Source: Pontibacterium sp049599735 (GTDB lineage: Bacteria; Pseudomonadota; Gammaproteobacteria; Pseudomonadales; Balneatricaceae). Taken from it: a DNA stretch of 64,000 bases. The notes under the pieces are model-generated. The model saw only the letters and a list, made by a program, of their open reading frames with translations, was not told where the DNA came from and ran no database searches. Where the stretch lies: positions 37,770 through 101,769 of the forward strand of contig JBMYOX010000004.1 of the NCBI GenBank assembly GCA_049599735.1, written 5' to 3'. A program made the translations under genes and the position numbers. Shown here piece after piece: positions 18,205 to 25,844 of the stretch (positions are counted from its first letter, which is position 1; every line of letters starts with the position of its first letter).

Positions 18205-18349
18205 GGGAAAGGGGCAGATTTATTTTTTCTACTAACCTGCTTATTCTTAGCATAACAAAGCCCTGCTTAGCTTAACCATTGACGGTTCACAACATAACGT
18301 GGACCTAAATGAAGTTACAAATCAGAAAAATAAATCCGTCCCCTTTTCC
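18205..18349. mobile_element. MITE/REP-like element with about 25-bp imperfect terminal inverted repeats
   Basis: GGGAAAGGGGCAGATTTATT (start of the left arm, 18205-18230) is matched in inverted orientation by the right arm 18324-18349, which reads on the other strand GGAAAAGGGGACGGATTTAT. Both arms continue into TTTTTCT. The 145-bp unit codes for nothing. GGGGACAGATTTATTTTT-type sequences are known as dispersed repeats near REP-associated tyrosine transposase genes in many proteobacteria; no transposase is present in this window. Single copy here. Confidence 0.6.
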
Positions 18350-18365
18350 GTTTATCAGAATTAGT

Positions 18366-18995
18366 TCAGGCTATGAATTTTTTTATCATCGGTACGTTTA
18401 ATAAATCATAGCCAGTTTTATCGTAGACTTTATTTCTCAGCGTGCTCATAGAAGAAGCATTTTGAACTCTACATCGGCTTTCCATATCACCATTCGCAGT
18501 AAAAGCTGCTTTGTTCACTCCCCCAAAGACATTTTGTATTCTGGCATTTTTACACTGATTAGAACGGCTGACCTCTTTTCCACGCAGAAGATTTTCATAA
18601 ATGACCGAGTTTTCTTTTTTCACTTTGATTGAAAAGCCATACTCAATAGAGCGACCAGACTTCATAAAGATAAGAGTCACAGGAAGCCCTGTAAGCCTTT
18701 TTAGCTTCTCATCCATAGATACATCCAACACTTCTGAAAAATCAATGAGACCCTCCCAGAGAGCTTTAGCCTGACCATCATTACGGCACCTTCTAAGTAA
18801 CTTTATTAGAGGTAACTTATGACTAACCAGATAAACAGCTTCAGAGATCGAATCGGTATGAAGACTCCGCTTAGCTTCTCCCGGCAATAATGGACACAAT
18901 CTACGTAGATGAGAAGGAAGGGTAAACCGAAAATAGCAAGTATTGCCCCGAAGAACGATGAAAGGATGGCTGCTATGTACCAGCTTAAGTTCCAT
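18366..18995 (-). CDS. Orphan protein with DUF6538/integrase-N-terminus-like start
   Basis: Unrecognised protein of about 209 aa (start ATG 18995, MELKLVHSS; an in-frame ATG at 19013 is also possible). Residues 10-60 (RGNTCYFRFTLPSHLRRL ... AKRSLHTDSISEAVYLV) resemble the small N-terminal domain seen before tyrosine recombinases (DUF6538-like). No catalytic recombinase domain follows; the remainder is basic, serine- and asparagine-rich and matches nothing I know. It lies between rnpB and the MITE-like repeat. It may be a decayed or truncated integrase relative; expression is uncertain. Confidence 0.5.
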   Translation of the reverse strand: MELKLVHSSHPFIVLRGNTCYFRFTLPSHLRRLCPLLPGEAKRSLHTDSISEAVYLVSHKLPLIKLLRRCRNDGQAKALWEGLIDFSEVLDVSMDEKLKRLTGLPVTLIFMKSGRSIEYGFSIKVKKENSVIYENLLRGKEVSRSNQCKNARIQNVFGGVNKAAFTANGDMESRCRVQNASSMSTLRNKVYDKTGYDLLNVPMIKKFIA

Positions 18996-19054
18996 AGTGA
19001 TGAAGGTCCTCAACAGGTCATCCGTAACCTACTGAAAATACTATGGAATTTAAG
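18984..19054. repeat. 15-bp inverted repeat linking rnpB 3' flank and orphan-ORF start
   Basis: CTTAAGTTCCATAGT (18984-18998) and ACTATGGAATTTAAG (19040-19054) pair at 14 of 15 positions across a 41-nt spacer. One arm contains the orphan gene's start codon; the other abuts the mature 3' end of RNase P RNA. In a transcript reading through from rnpB it would fold the orphan start codon into a stem. Confidence 0.65.
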
Positions 19055-19055
19055 A

Positions 19056-19424
19056 TGAGAAGCCCGCCGATAAGCCGGGTTTTGTCGTGGACAGTCATTC
19101 ATCTAGGGTGCACGTCGCCATGCACCTCAAGCGACCTACCCGGATCCGGTATGGGCCATACCTTAGTGGATCCCTATTTGGTCTTGCTCCGAGTGGGGTT
19201 TACCTACGCCGTGGAATGTTACCACCCACGCGGTGAGCTCTTACCTCACCATTTCAACCTTACCGTTATCCAAGAACGAATCCTCAGATACTTAGGCGGT
19301 ATAATTTCTGCTGCACTGGCCGTCGGCTTTCGCCGCCCAGACGTTATCTGGCACTTCGCCCTATGGAGCCCGGACTTTCCTCCCCCTCACCGAAGTGAAG
19401 CGGCGACTGTCTGGCGAACTTCTC
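19056..19424 (-). ncRNA. rnpB: RNase P RNA (type A)
   Basis: Catalytic RNA that removes tRNA 5' leaders. On the minus strand the 5' end reads GAAG-TTCGCCAGACAGTCGCCG, followed by the universally conserved GAGGAAAGTCCGGGCTCC (CRI), GTAAACCCCAC and GGAGCAAGACCAAATAGG. Near the 3' end is CTAGATGAATGACTGTCC (CRV region), and it closes with AACCCGGCTTATCGGCGGGC. Size about 370 nt is normal. Ends are estimated by similarity to E. coli M1 RNA. It is downstream of rsmI on the opposite-moving side (both minus, rnpB first in coordinate). A 145-codon open frame on the plus strand over it is antisense and spurious. Confidence 0.97.
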
Positions 19425-19556
19425 TGGCGCTAAGGATACTCGCAGCCCGGCCGGTTTACCACTGTCTATTCACAGTTTAATCATCTCAACGCTGGATTTT
19501 AGGCAATCCCGACGTGCCAGCGATATCAGCAAACCTTAAAGCTACTCAAAAACAGA

Positions 19557-20393
19557 CTAAACACGCTCGAGCGCCATTTTATAAAGCAGATTCTTTTTCA
19601 CACCGGTAATTTTTGATGCCAGAGCCGCAGCTTGCTTAACAGGCAACTCCGCTAACAATATATCCAGCACTTGTGCTGCTTTTTCATCCAACAGAGAGGC
19701 ATCCGGCTTAGGCTTGCCATGTACCAGCAAAACAAACTCCCCTTTTTGCTGATTATGATCAGCGGCCATCCAGGTCACTAACTCATCCAGGGGGGCCGTT
19801 TTTATAGTTTCAAAGGTCTTGGTAAGTTCACGCGCCACCACTGCTATACGCTCACCACCAAAGGTACTGACCATATCCTTCAGTGACTCTAATACCCGGT
19901 GGGGGGATTCATAAAAAATCAGTGTTCTGGATTCATCGACCAGATCCGTATAAGTCTGCAACCGCGCATTATGTTTTGATGGCGGGAATCCTTCAAAAGT
20001 AAAACGGTCCGACGGCAGACCCGCTGCACTGAGCGCCGCCACAAAGGCGGCACAACCCGGCACAGGCACAACTTTGTAGCCCGCCTCACGTACAGCCCGT
20101 ACAACCACAAAACCCGGGTCCGAGATAAGCGGGGTTCCGGCATCTGAAATCAGTGCGACACTCTTACCCGCCGCTAATATTTTCACAATTGACTCAATTC
20201 GTTGCCGCTCATTGTGATCATGGACTGATATAAGACGCGTATTAATGTTAAAGTGCGCCATTAAGCGTGCACTGTGGCGCGTATCTTCTGCCGCGATAAT
20301 TTCAACATTTTGAAGTATCTCAACGGCACGTTGCGACATGTCCTGCATATTGCCAATCGGCGTTGCTACGACATACAGTGCAGATTCAAACAT
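19557..20393 (-). CDS. rsmI: 16S rRNA (cytidine1402-2'-O)-methyltransferase RsmI
   Basis: SAM-dependent tetrapyrrole-methylase-fold enzyme that 2'-O-methylates C1402 in the decoding centre. The N-terminal ALYVVATPIGNMQDMSQRAVEIL, AAEDTRHSARLM, SDAGTPLISDPGF and the RFTFEGFPPSK stretch are diagnostic. The start is taken at 20393 (MFESALYVV) with GGA 7 nt upstream; ATG 20405 (MELEMF) is the alternative, while the frame to 20441 would overlap lpoA. About 278 aa, normal. It is divergent from lpoA with only 36 bp between starts, the classic rsmI/lpoA arrangement. Confidence 0.96.
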   Translation of the reverse strand: MFESALYVVATPIGNMQDMSQRAVEILQNVEIIAAEDTRHSARLMAHFNINTRLISVHDHNERQRIESIVKILAAGKSVALISDAGTPLISDPGFVVVRAVREAGYKVVPVPGCAAFVAALSAAGLPSDRFTFEGFPPSKHNARLQTYTDLVDESRTLIFYESPHRVLESLKDMVSTFGGERIAVVARELTKTFETIKTAPLDELVTWMAADHNQQKGEFVLLVHGKPKPDASLLDEKAAQVLDILLAELPVKQAAALASKITGVKKNLLYKMALERV

Positions 20394-20429
20394 CTCTAAT
20401 TCCATCCTTAAAACCGGGGTGAGAAGTAT

Positions 20430-22262
20430 ATGACGATTCAATGGCGGCTGTCTTTGGCTGCAGGCATAATTGGTGCTTTATTAGCGGGCTGCAGCCCTGC
20501 ACCCACTCAGGTGCAAAAACCAGCTACCGACAGCGCACAAAGCAGGGAGGAGCAGGCACGCCTTGCGGTTGAGCGTCTGTTGTCCGAGGCCCAAACTGCG
20601 GCCCCGATAAAAGCCGCACAATTAAAAATTCAGGCGGCCAATATCCTGATAAGGCTTGGACGTAAAGAAGCGGCTTACTCAGTGCTGAGTGATGTCGATC
20701 TGAATTTTTTACCTCCTTCCCTGCGCTTTGAAATCGCCCAAAGCCGCGCACGCGCAGCCCTGGATGAAAACAACCCCGAGCAGGCATTACGCTATCTTGA
20801 AGACCCGGCTACCGCCGATACAAGCCTCTCTGCGGAGCAGTCTGCCCGTATCAGCGAGTTGCGGGCTTTAGCATACCGGCAGCAAAACAATCCGGTCGGC
20901 GAAGCCAGTGAACTGATTGGCATAAGTAGCAACGCAGGCACACCGGAAGCCCGGCAAGCAGTGCACAACCAGACATGGACAGCGCTGCAAAAACTTTCTG
21001 CCGCTCAGTTACTTGAGCTGAGCCGACAAACGGGTAACAGCTATTATGAACAGGGCTGGTACGAACTGGCGCTGATTCATAAACAAAACCGCACGCTGGA
21101 TACACGTGCGCAGGCGATGCATGAGTGGAATATCCTCTGGGATTCACACCCCGCAAGAACAACACCTCCGCAGCAGAGCAGCGCCCCGGATACTGAGGTC
21201 ATCCGTGCGCAACGGATCGCTGTGCTACTGCCTATGCAGGGTAAACTCAGCAGAGCAGGCAACGCCATCCGGGAAGGTATCCTGGCCGCTTATTTTAACC
21301 AGCAGGCAAATGGCCGGATTTTGCCTGAACTGAAGTTTATTGATTCTGTACAGGTCAGCCAGCCCGGGCAACTGCGTGAGTTGATCGACGGGCAGGCGAT
21401 TGACCTTGTGATAGGTCCGCTGGAAAAAACCTATGTCAGCGCACTTAACGAGGCAAAAGCTATGCCCGTCCCGGTGCTGGCCCTGAATTACGATCAGAAC
21501 GAAGCGGCTGGCCGTATTTACCAATTTGGTCTTGCTGCAGAGGACGAAGCCCGCCAGGCCGCAGCCAAAGCCTGGCAGGATGGTCATAAAGTCATGCTGG
21601 CACTGGTGCCCGCTACGGACTGGGGCAGCCGAATACTCGGTGCCTTTAAGGAAGAGTTTTCCCGCCTGGGGGGCACCCTGGCTGACAGCATTACGTTCAG
21701 TCAGCAAGAGGCCTTTTCAAAGGATATAGGTACGCTGATGGCCACAGATAAAAGCGCGGCCCGTGCCAGGCAGATTTTCCGGATGAGCAGCCAGAAAATA
21801 AAATTTGAAGAGCGGCGGCGTAAAGATGCTGACGCCATTTTCCTTAGCGCGCTTCCCGGCGATGCCCGGCAAATTAAACCTATACTGGCCTTCCACTACG
21901 CAGGCAACCTGCCTGTTTATGCCACTTCCCACGTCTACGCCGGCAGTGCTGATGCGCAACGAGACCGGGATCTGAATGGTATCAACTTTGTTGACACCCC
22001 CTGGACCCTGGCGGCCACATCGGAAGCTAAACGCTATCTGAGCCAGAAGCGCACCGATACAGACAGCCGTTTTGGCCGTTTGTACGCCCTGGGTATTGAT
22101 GCGTTTCAAATTTATCCTTACCTCAACCAACTGGCGGCGACAGACGACAGCGTTGTACAGGGGGAAACCGGATCGCTCGCCATTAATACAAACAAACGTG
22201 TTACCCGCGAACTTCAGTGGGCTCGTTTTTTTAACGGCAGCCCGCAACTCCTTAAAAAATAG
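20430..22262 (+). CDS. lpoA: Penicillin-binding protein activator LpoA (LppC/YraM)
   Basis: Outer-membrane lipoprotein (610 aa) that reaches through the periplasm to activate PBP1A. The lipobox is LLAGCSP with the acylated Cys at residue 21. The N-terminal third is TPR-like helical (LSAEQSARISELRALAYRQQNN); the C-terminal two thirds form a periplasmic-binding-protein type I fold (IAVLLPMQGKLSRAGNAIREGILAAYF in parts, DLVIGPLEKTYVSAL, FLSALPGDARQIKPIL). It is somewhat shorter than the E. coli protein (678 aa). GAGAAG precedes ATG 20430. First of four plus-strand genes lpoA-yraN-diaA-dolP. Confidence 0.94.
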   Translation: MTIQWRLSLAAGIIGALLAGCSPAPTQVQKPATDSAQSREEQARLAVERLLSEAQTAAPIKAAQLKIQAANILIRLGRKEAAYSVLSDVDLNFLPPSLRFEIAQSRARAALDENNPEQALRYLEDPATADTSLSAEQSARISELRALAYRQQNNPVGEASELIGISSNAGTPEARQAVHNQTWTALQKLSAAQLLELSRQTGNSYYEQGWYELALIHKQNRTLDTRAQAMHEWNILWDSHPARTTPPQQSSAPDTEVIRAQRIAVLLPMQGKLSRAGNAIREGILAAYFNQQANGRILPELKFIDSVQVSQPGQLRELIDGQAIDLVIGPLEKTYVSALNEAKAMPVPVLALNYDQNEAAGRIYQFGLAAEDEARQAAAKAWQDGHKVMLALVPATDWGSRILGAFKEEFSRLGGTLADSITFSQQEAFSKDIGTLMATDKSAARARQIFRMSSQKIKFEERRRKDADAIFLSALPGDARQIKPILAFHYAGNLPVYATSHVYAGSADAQRDRDLNGINFVDTPWTLAATSEAKRYLSQKRTDTDSRFGRLYALGIDAFQIYPYLNQLAATDDSVVQGETGSLAINTNKRVTRELQWARFFNGSPQLLKK

Positions 22263-22274
22263 GAAAAGAATGCA

Positions 22275-22634
22275 ATGGATCGCAATCAGCTTGGCAAGGA
22301 TGCCGAACAGCACGCCCTGCAGTTCCTTATCACAAAGGGACTAAGCCCGCTGACTCAGAATTATCGCTGCCGCACCGGTGAGATAGATCTGATTATGAAA
22401 GAAAATTCAACCCTGGTGTTTGTCGAAGTCCGACTACGACAGAACCGGCTTTACGGCTCAGCTGCCGATAGTGTGACCTCCCGAAAACAGCAGAAAATTA
22501 TTCGTGCCGCTCGGTATTTTCTTTCAGGACAACCCGCTTTACAAAACCTGGAATGCCGGTTTGATGTTATCGCCTACGACGGGACAGAGGCACTTGCTGC
22601 CCCACTATGGTATAAAGACGCCTTCAGACTTTGA
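22275..22634 (+). CDS. yraN: YraN family protein (UPF0102)
   Basis: Small (119 aa) predicted nuclease-fold protein of the restriction-endonuclease-like superfamily. It shows the family core GEIDLIMKENSTLVFVEVRLR (given in parts: GEIDLI and FVEVR), equivalent to the E-D-ExK active site, although the usual FVEVK lysine is arginine here. AxxYL-type RAARYFLS is also present. Biological role is not established in any organism to my knowledge. It lies 12 bp after lpoA and 22 bp before diaA, the standard order. Confidence 0.92.
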   Translation: MDRNQLGKDAEQHALQFLITKGLSPLTQNYRCRTGEIDLIMKENSTLVFVEVRLRQNRLYGSAADSVTSRKQQKIIRAARYFLSGQPALQNLECRFDVIAYDGTEALAAPLWYKDAFRL

Positions 22635-22656
22635 TGCAGCAGTATAAGGAAAAAGA

Positions 22657-23250
22657 ATGGAGCTTGAGGACCGAATCGTCAGTCAGTTTCACAATTCGAT
22701 GGAAGTTAACGCCGTCACCATCGAGCAATATACCCCGATGATCGCCCATGCAGGCGAACTGCTGCTGCACTGTCTGGTCACTGACGCAAAAATTCTCGCC
22801 TGTGGCAACGGTGCGTCTGCATCACTGGCCCAACACTTCTCCACCCTGATGCTTAACCGCTTTCATCAGGACCGGCCAGGATTACCGGCTATTTGCCTGA
22901 ACGCCGATGCCCATGCACTGACAGGCATTACCGAAGACGGCAGTTTCAGTGATGCCTACGCAAAACAGATTCGCGCCCTCGGCCAGCCCGGTGATGTACT
23001 TCTGATTCTATCCCCCCACGGCCGGGCCAACAGCCTTGTACAGGCCATTCAGGCCGCACACGATCGCGAAATGACCGTTATCGCCCTGACCGGCAACGAC
23101 GGCGGCGATATGACCGCCCTGCTCGGCCCGGATGAAGTAGAAATTTGTGTCCCCACCGACGACCCTATACTGGTGCATGATGCGCACCTGCTGGTGCTGC
23201 ACACCTTATGCAACCTTATTGATTTCCAGTTATTTGGAGATGAGCTCTGA
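22657..23250 (+). CDS. diaA: SIS-domain protein DiaA (DnaA initiator-associating; phosphoheptose isomerase family)
   Basis: Single SIS domain protein, 197 aa. In E. coli DiaA tetramers bind DnaA and time initiation; GmhA isomerases are close paralogues. Visible features are LACGNGASASLAQHFS (sugar-phosphate loop), LNADAHALTGITEDGSF and DVLLILSPHGRANSLVQAIQ. Position between yraN and dolP is that of diaA rather than gmhA, which decides the call. AAGGA precedes ATG 22657. The stop overlaps the dolP start (TGATG). Confidence 0.88.
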   Translation: MELEDRIVSQFHNSMEVNAVTIEQYTPMIAHAGELLLHCLVTDAKILACGNGASASLAQHFSTLMLNRFHQDRPGLPAICLNADAHALTGITEDGSFSDAYAKQIRALGQPGDVLLILSPHGRANSLVQAIQAAHDREMTVIALTGNDGGDMTALLGPDEVEICVPTDDPILVHDAHLLVLHTLCNLIDFQLFGDEL

Positions 23251-23828
23251 TGAATGCAAACTACTTACTTGCCGCCCTTATCTTAAGCCTTCCGCTGAGC
23301 GGCTGTTCAAACCTGATCAGCGCAGGACGTGAAGCTCCGATTCAGGAAGATCACGGTTCCCGCACCATGGGCAGTTATGTGGATGATGAACTGATAGAAA
23401 CAAAAGCCAGGGTCAACCTGCTGGAGGCAGAGGAAATGCTGCAGGGTGCCAGCGTGGGTATCACCAGCTTTAACGGACTGGTGCTTTTAACCGGACAAGC
23501 GCCTTCTGAAGGTGTTCGCCAACACATTGAACAAATTGTTGGCCAGCTTCGCAAGGTTCGCCGCATTCATAATGAAATCAGCTTGTCAGGTACCGTTTCC
23601 ACCCTTGCAACGGCCAGCGATACCTGGCTATCCTTAAAAGCCAAAAGCCAGCTGCTGGCTGATAATCAGGCTCCGGGGAACCGTATCAAGGTTGTCACTG
23701 AGAACGGAACCGTTTACCTGATGGGGCTGGTAACTCAGGCTGAAGCCAGTGCCGCAACAACCGTTATCAGTAATATCAGCGGTGTGCAGAAGATCGTTAA
23801 GATATTTGAATATATCGACCAGCCTTAG
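23250..23828 (+). CDS. dolP: Dual-BON-domain lipoprotein DolP (YraP)
   Basis: Outer-membrane lipoprotein (192 aa) that helps envelope integrity and BAM function. The signal peptide ends in the lipobox LSGCSN (Cys about residue 19). Two BON domains follow: one around IETKARVNLLEAEEMLQGASVGI (in parts) with NGLVLLTGQAP, the second around SLKAKSQLLADNQAPGNRIKV with NGTVYLMGLV. Length matches the family. Last gene of the lpoA-yraN-diaA-dolP run, convergent with sspB 27 bp away. Confidence 0.94.
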   Translation: MNANYLLAALILSLPLSGCSNLISAGREAPIQEDHGSRTMGSYVDDELIETKARVNLLEAEEMLQGASVGITSFNGLVLLTGQAPSEGVRQHIEQIVGQLRKVRRIHNEISLSGTVSTLATASDTWLSLKAKSQLLADNQAPGNRIKVVTENGTVYLMGLVTQAEASAATTVISNISGVQKIVKIFEYIDQP

Positions 23829-23855
23829 ATATTTCTCCAGACTGGCCCTGACCTG

Positions 23856-24293
23856 TTACTTAACCACTCTGAGCGACGGGCCTTTCTTTGACCGATCTTT
23901 CTTTGACGACTGTTTCTCTTCAGTGACTTCAGGTGCCCCGGCATCAACGGGCTCATCAGCCGGTAATTCATAAAGCTCTGCAGCCGGCTCCATACCAAAA
24001 CCCATGCCCGCACCGTTTTCCCGCGCATAGATAGCCATCACCGCACCCATAGGCACATACACATCCATCGGCTGCCCGCCAAAACGGGCATTAAAGAAAA
24101 CCGCGTCATCTTCAATACCAAAATCACGCACGGCACCTGGCATTATATTCAGCACAATCTGCCCGTCTTCAACAAACTGCCGTGGCACACTCACATGGGG
24201 CAACTGCGCATTAACCAGCAAATGCGGGGTCAGTTCATTATCCAGTAACCATTCATAAAGTGCTTTTAATAAATAAGGTCGGCTCGGTTTCAT
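23856..24293 (-). CDS. sspB: ClpXP protease specificity-enhancing factor SspB
   Basis: Adaptor (145 aa) that tethers ssrA-tagged proteins to ClpXP. The N-terminal half is the substrate-binding fold (MKPSRPYLLKALYEWLLDN, HLLVNAQLPHVSVPRQFV, DDAVFFNARFGG). A flexible acidic linker leads to the C-terminal ClpX-docking tail ending GPSLRVVK, equivalent to the XB motif. GGAG precedes ATG. It is downstream of sspA, separated by a terminator-like hairpin. Confidence 0.95.
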   Translation of the reverse strand: MKPSRPYLLKALYEWLLDNELTPHLLVNAQLPHVSVPRQFVEDGQIVLNIMPGAVRDFGIEDDAVFFNARFGGQPMDVYVPMGAVMAIYARENGAGMGFGMEPAAELYELPADEPVDAGAPEVTEEKQSSKKDRSKKGPSLRVVK

Positions 24294-24308
24294 CTTTACT
24301 CCACATAT

Positions 24309-24337
24309 AAAAAAAGGGATGAAGTTACCTTCATCCC
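24309..24337 (-). terminator. Terminator/attenuator between sspA and sspB
   Basis: Perfect 9-bp stem GGGATGAAG (24316-24324) and CTTCATCCC (24329-24337) with a 4-nt loop, followed on the minus strand by seven T. It lies in the short gap between sspA and sspB, so read-through would control the SspA:SspB ratio. Confidence 0.85.
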
Positions 24338-24358
24338 CTTAGCAGCCCGGCGATGCGA

Positions 24359-24991
24359 TTAGTCGCGCATCTCACGCTCTGCTTCTGACAGACTTTCCTG
24401 GAAAGACTCACGTTCAAACAGACGGTCCATGTACTTAAACAGCGGCTTGCACTGCTCTTCAGGCAACTCGATGCCCAGCATCGGCAGACGCCACAGGACA
24501 GGTGCCAGACAACAATCAACCAAAGAAAATTCTTCACTCATAAAGAATTCTTTTTCGTCAAAAATCGGAGAGACAACCATCAGACTGTCACGCAACTCTT
24601 TGCGCAGACGCTCTCCTTCATCAAAATCGTCCGGATCGGCAAGTATCTGATCGACCAGCGCACACCAGTCACGCTGGATACGATGCATATAAAGACGGCT
24701 TTCAGCACGCGCTACCGGATAAACCGGCAACAACGGCGGATGCGGAAAACGCTCGTCAAGATATTCCATCATCACGTTAGGCTCATAAAGCGCCAGGTCC
24801 CGATCCAGCAGGGTTGGCAAGCTATTATAAGGATTCAGTGATGCCAGATCTTCCGGCAAACTATTAGGATCGCAATCGATTACCTCAACAGCGACCCCCT
24901 TTTCAGCCAGCACGATACGCACACGATGGCTGTAGTGATCCTCACCATTTGAGTAAAAAGTCATGGAAGAACGTTTTGCCACTACACCCAT
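24359..24991 (-). CDS. sspA: Stringent starvation protein A
   Basis: GST-fold protein (210 aa) that binds RNA polymerase sigma70 holoenzyme and modulates transcription under stress. N-terminal thioredoxin-like part: MTFYSNGEDHYSHRVRIVLAEKGV, NPYNSLPTLLDRDLALYEPNVMMEYLDERFPHPPLLPVYP (typical SspA, including the PHPPL motif). C-terminal helical part: FSLVDCCLAPVLWRLPMLGIELP. The catalytic residues of true GSTs are not expected. The start MGVVAKRS agrees with homologues and follows GGAG. It lies between the bc1 genes and sspB as in other gammaproteobacteria. Confidence 0.96.
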   Translation of the reverse strand: MGVVAKRSSMTFYSNGEDHYSHRVRIVLAEKGVAVEVIDCDPNSLPEDLASLNPYNSLPTLLDRDLALYEPNVMMEYLDERFPHPPLLPVYPVARAESRLYMHRIQRDWCALVDQILADPDDFDEGERLRKELRDSLMVVSPIFDEKEFFMSEEFSLVDCCLAPVLWRLPMLGIELPEEQCKPLFKYMDRLFERESFQESLSEAEREMRD

Positions 24992-25029
24992 CTATGGTCT
25001 CCATCTATCTAAGCTGATTATAAAAACAG

Positions 25030-25053
25030 ATACGCGGCCACCAGGCCGCGTAT
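25030..25053 (-). terminator. Terminator of petABC
   Basis: Perfect 10-bp stem ATACGCGGCC (25030-25039) and GGCCGCGTAT (25044-25053) with a 4-nt loop, followed on the minus strand by CTGTTTTTA, 30 bp after the petC stop. Confidence 0.85.
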
Positions 25054-25082
25054 TAAAGTAGCACTATTGTACCACAGTCTTC

Positions 25083-25844
25083 TTAATGTACGTCGCGCCA
25101 GAACTCTTTCTTCAGTGCAAAAGCCACAAAGAAGAAGAAGAACAGGAAGATCAGCACATAAGTACCAATACGCTGAGAATCCTGCTTGTACGGCTCGCCG
25201 ATATAGGCCATGAAGTTAGTCAGGTCATAAGCCACCTGATCAAACTCCTCAGGTGTTAATTCACCCGCCTTAACGATGCTTGTGCAATTATCCATGCTCT
25301 TGCCCGTTAACGGATCAACCTTACCATGAGATGCGGCTTTCTCTTCAGGTGTACAGTTCATCACCTGCACACCCTGAAGGTGTTCCAGCACGTTAGGCAT
25401 ACCAACATCCGGGAATACAACGTTGTTGACACCGTATGGACGTGACTCGTCTTTGTAGAAGCTACGCAGATAAGTATAAATCCAGTCAGGGCCACGCAGG
25501 CGCGCTTCCAAAGACAGATCAGGTGGCGGATTACCAAACCAGTTAGCCGCATCAGCAGCTGACATAGCAATTGTCATCTGCTCACCCACTTTCTGATCAC
25601 CGAAGATCATATGCTTTTCAACCAGTGCTTTTGGTATACCCAGATCATCAGCAGCACGCTCAAAACGCTGGTACTGAGCAGAGTGACAACCCATGCAGTT
25701 ATTGACAAATGTCTTCATACCACGCTGCAGGGACGCTTTATTATCCAGATCAACAGCCATGTGATCCAGTTGCGCACCACCGCCAGCTGCATTCGCAGCC
25801 AGAGGCAATACCGCCATTACAATTGCAATAAGAAACTTTTTCAT
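25083..25844 (-). CDS. petC: Cytochrome c1 of the bc1 complex
   Basis: Membrane-anchored c-type cytochrome (253 aa) that passes electrons from the Rieske protein to soluble cytochrome c. Signal peptide MKKFLIAIVMAVLPLAANA; heme attachment CMGCH at residues 50-54 in VNNCMGCHSAQYQRF; sixth-ligand methionine expected in the IGEPYK-upstream region or PDVGMPNV. A C-terminal membrane anchor (YVLIFLFFFFFVAFALKKEFW) is present. The start overlaps the petB stop (TAATG). Confidence 0.97.
   Translation of the reverse strand: MKKFLIAIVMAVLPLAANAAGGGAQLDHMAVDLDNKASLQRGMKTFVNNCMGCHSAQYQRFERAADDLGIPKALVEKHMIFGDQKVGEQMTIAMSAADAANWFGNPPPDLSLEARLRGPDWIYTYLRSFYKDESRPYGVNNVVFPDVGMPNVLEHLQGVQVMNCTPEEKAASHGKVDPLTGKSMDNCTSIVKAGELTPEEFDQVAYDLTNFMAYIGEPYKQDSQRIGTYVLIFLFFFFFVAFALKKEFWRDVH

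Noticed and set aside
19043..19480. 145-codon open frame on the plus strand
   Set aside because: It lies exactly antisense to RNase P RNA, whose conserved blocks explain the sequence; no protein similarity is apparent.
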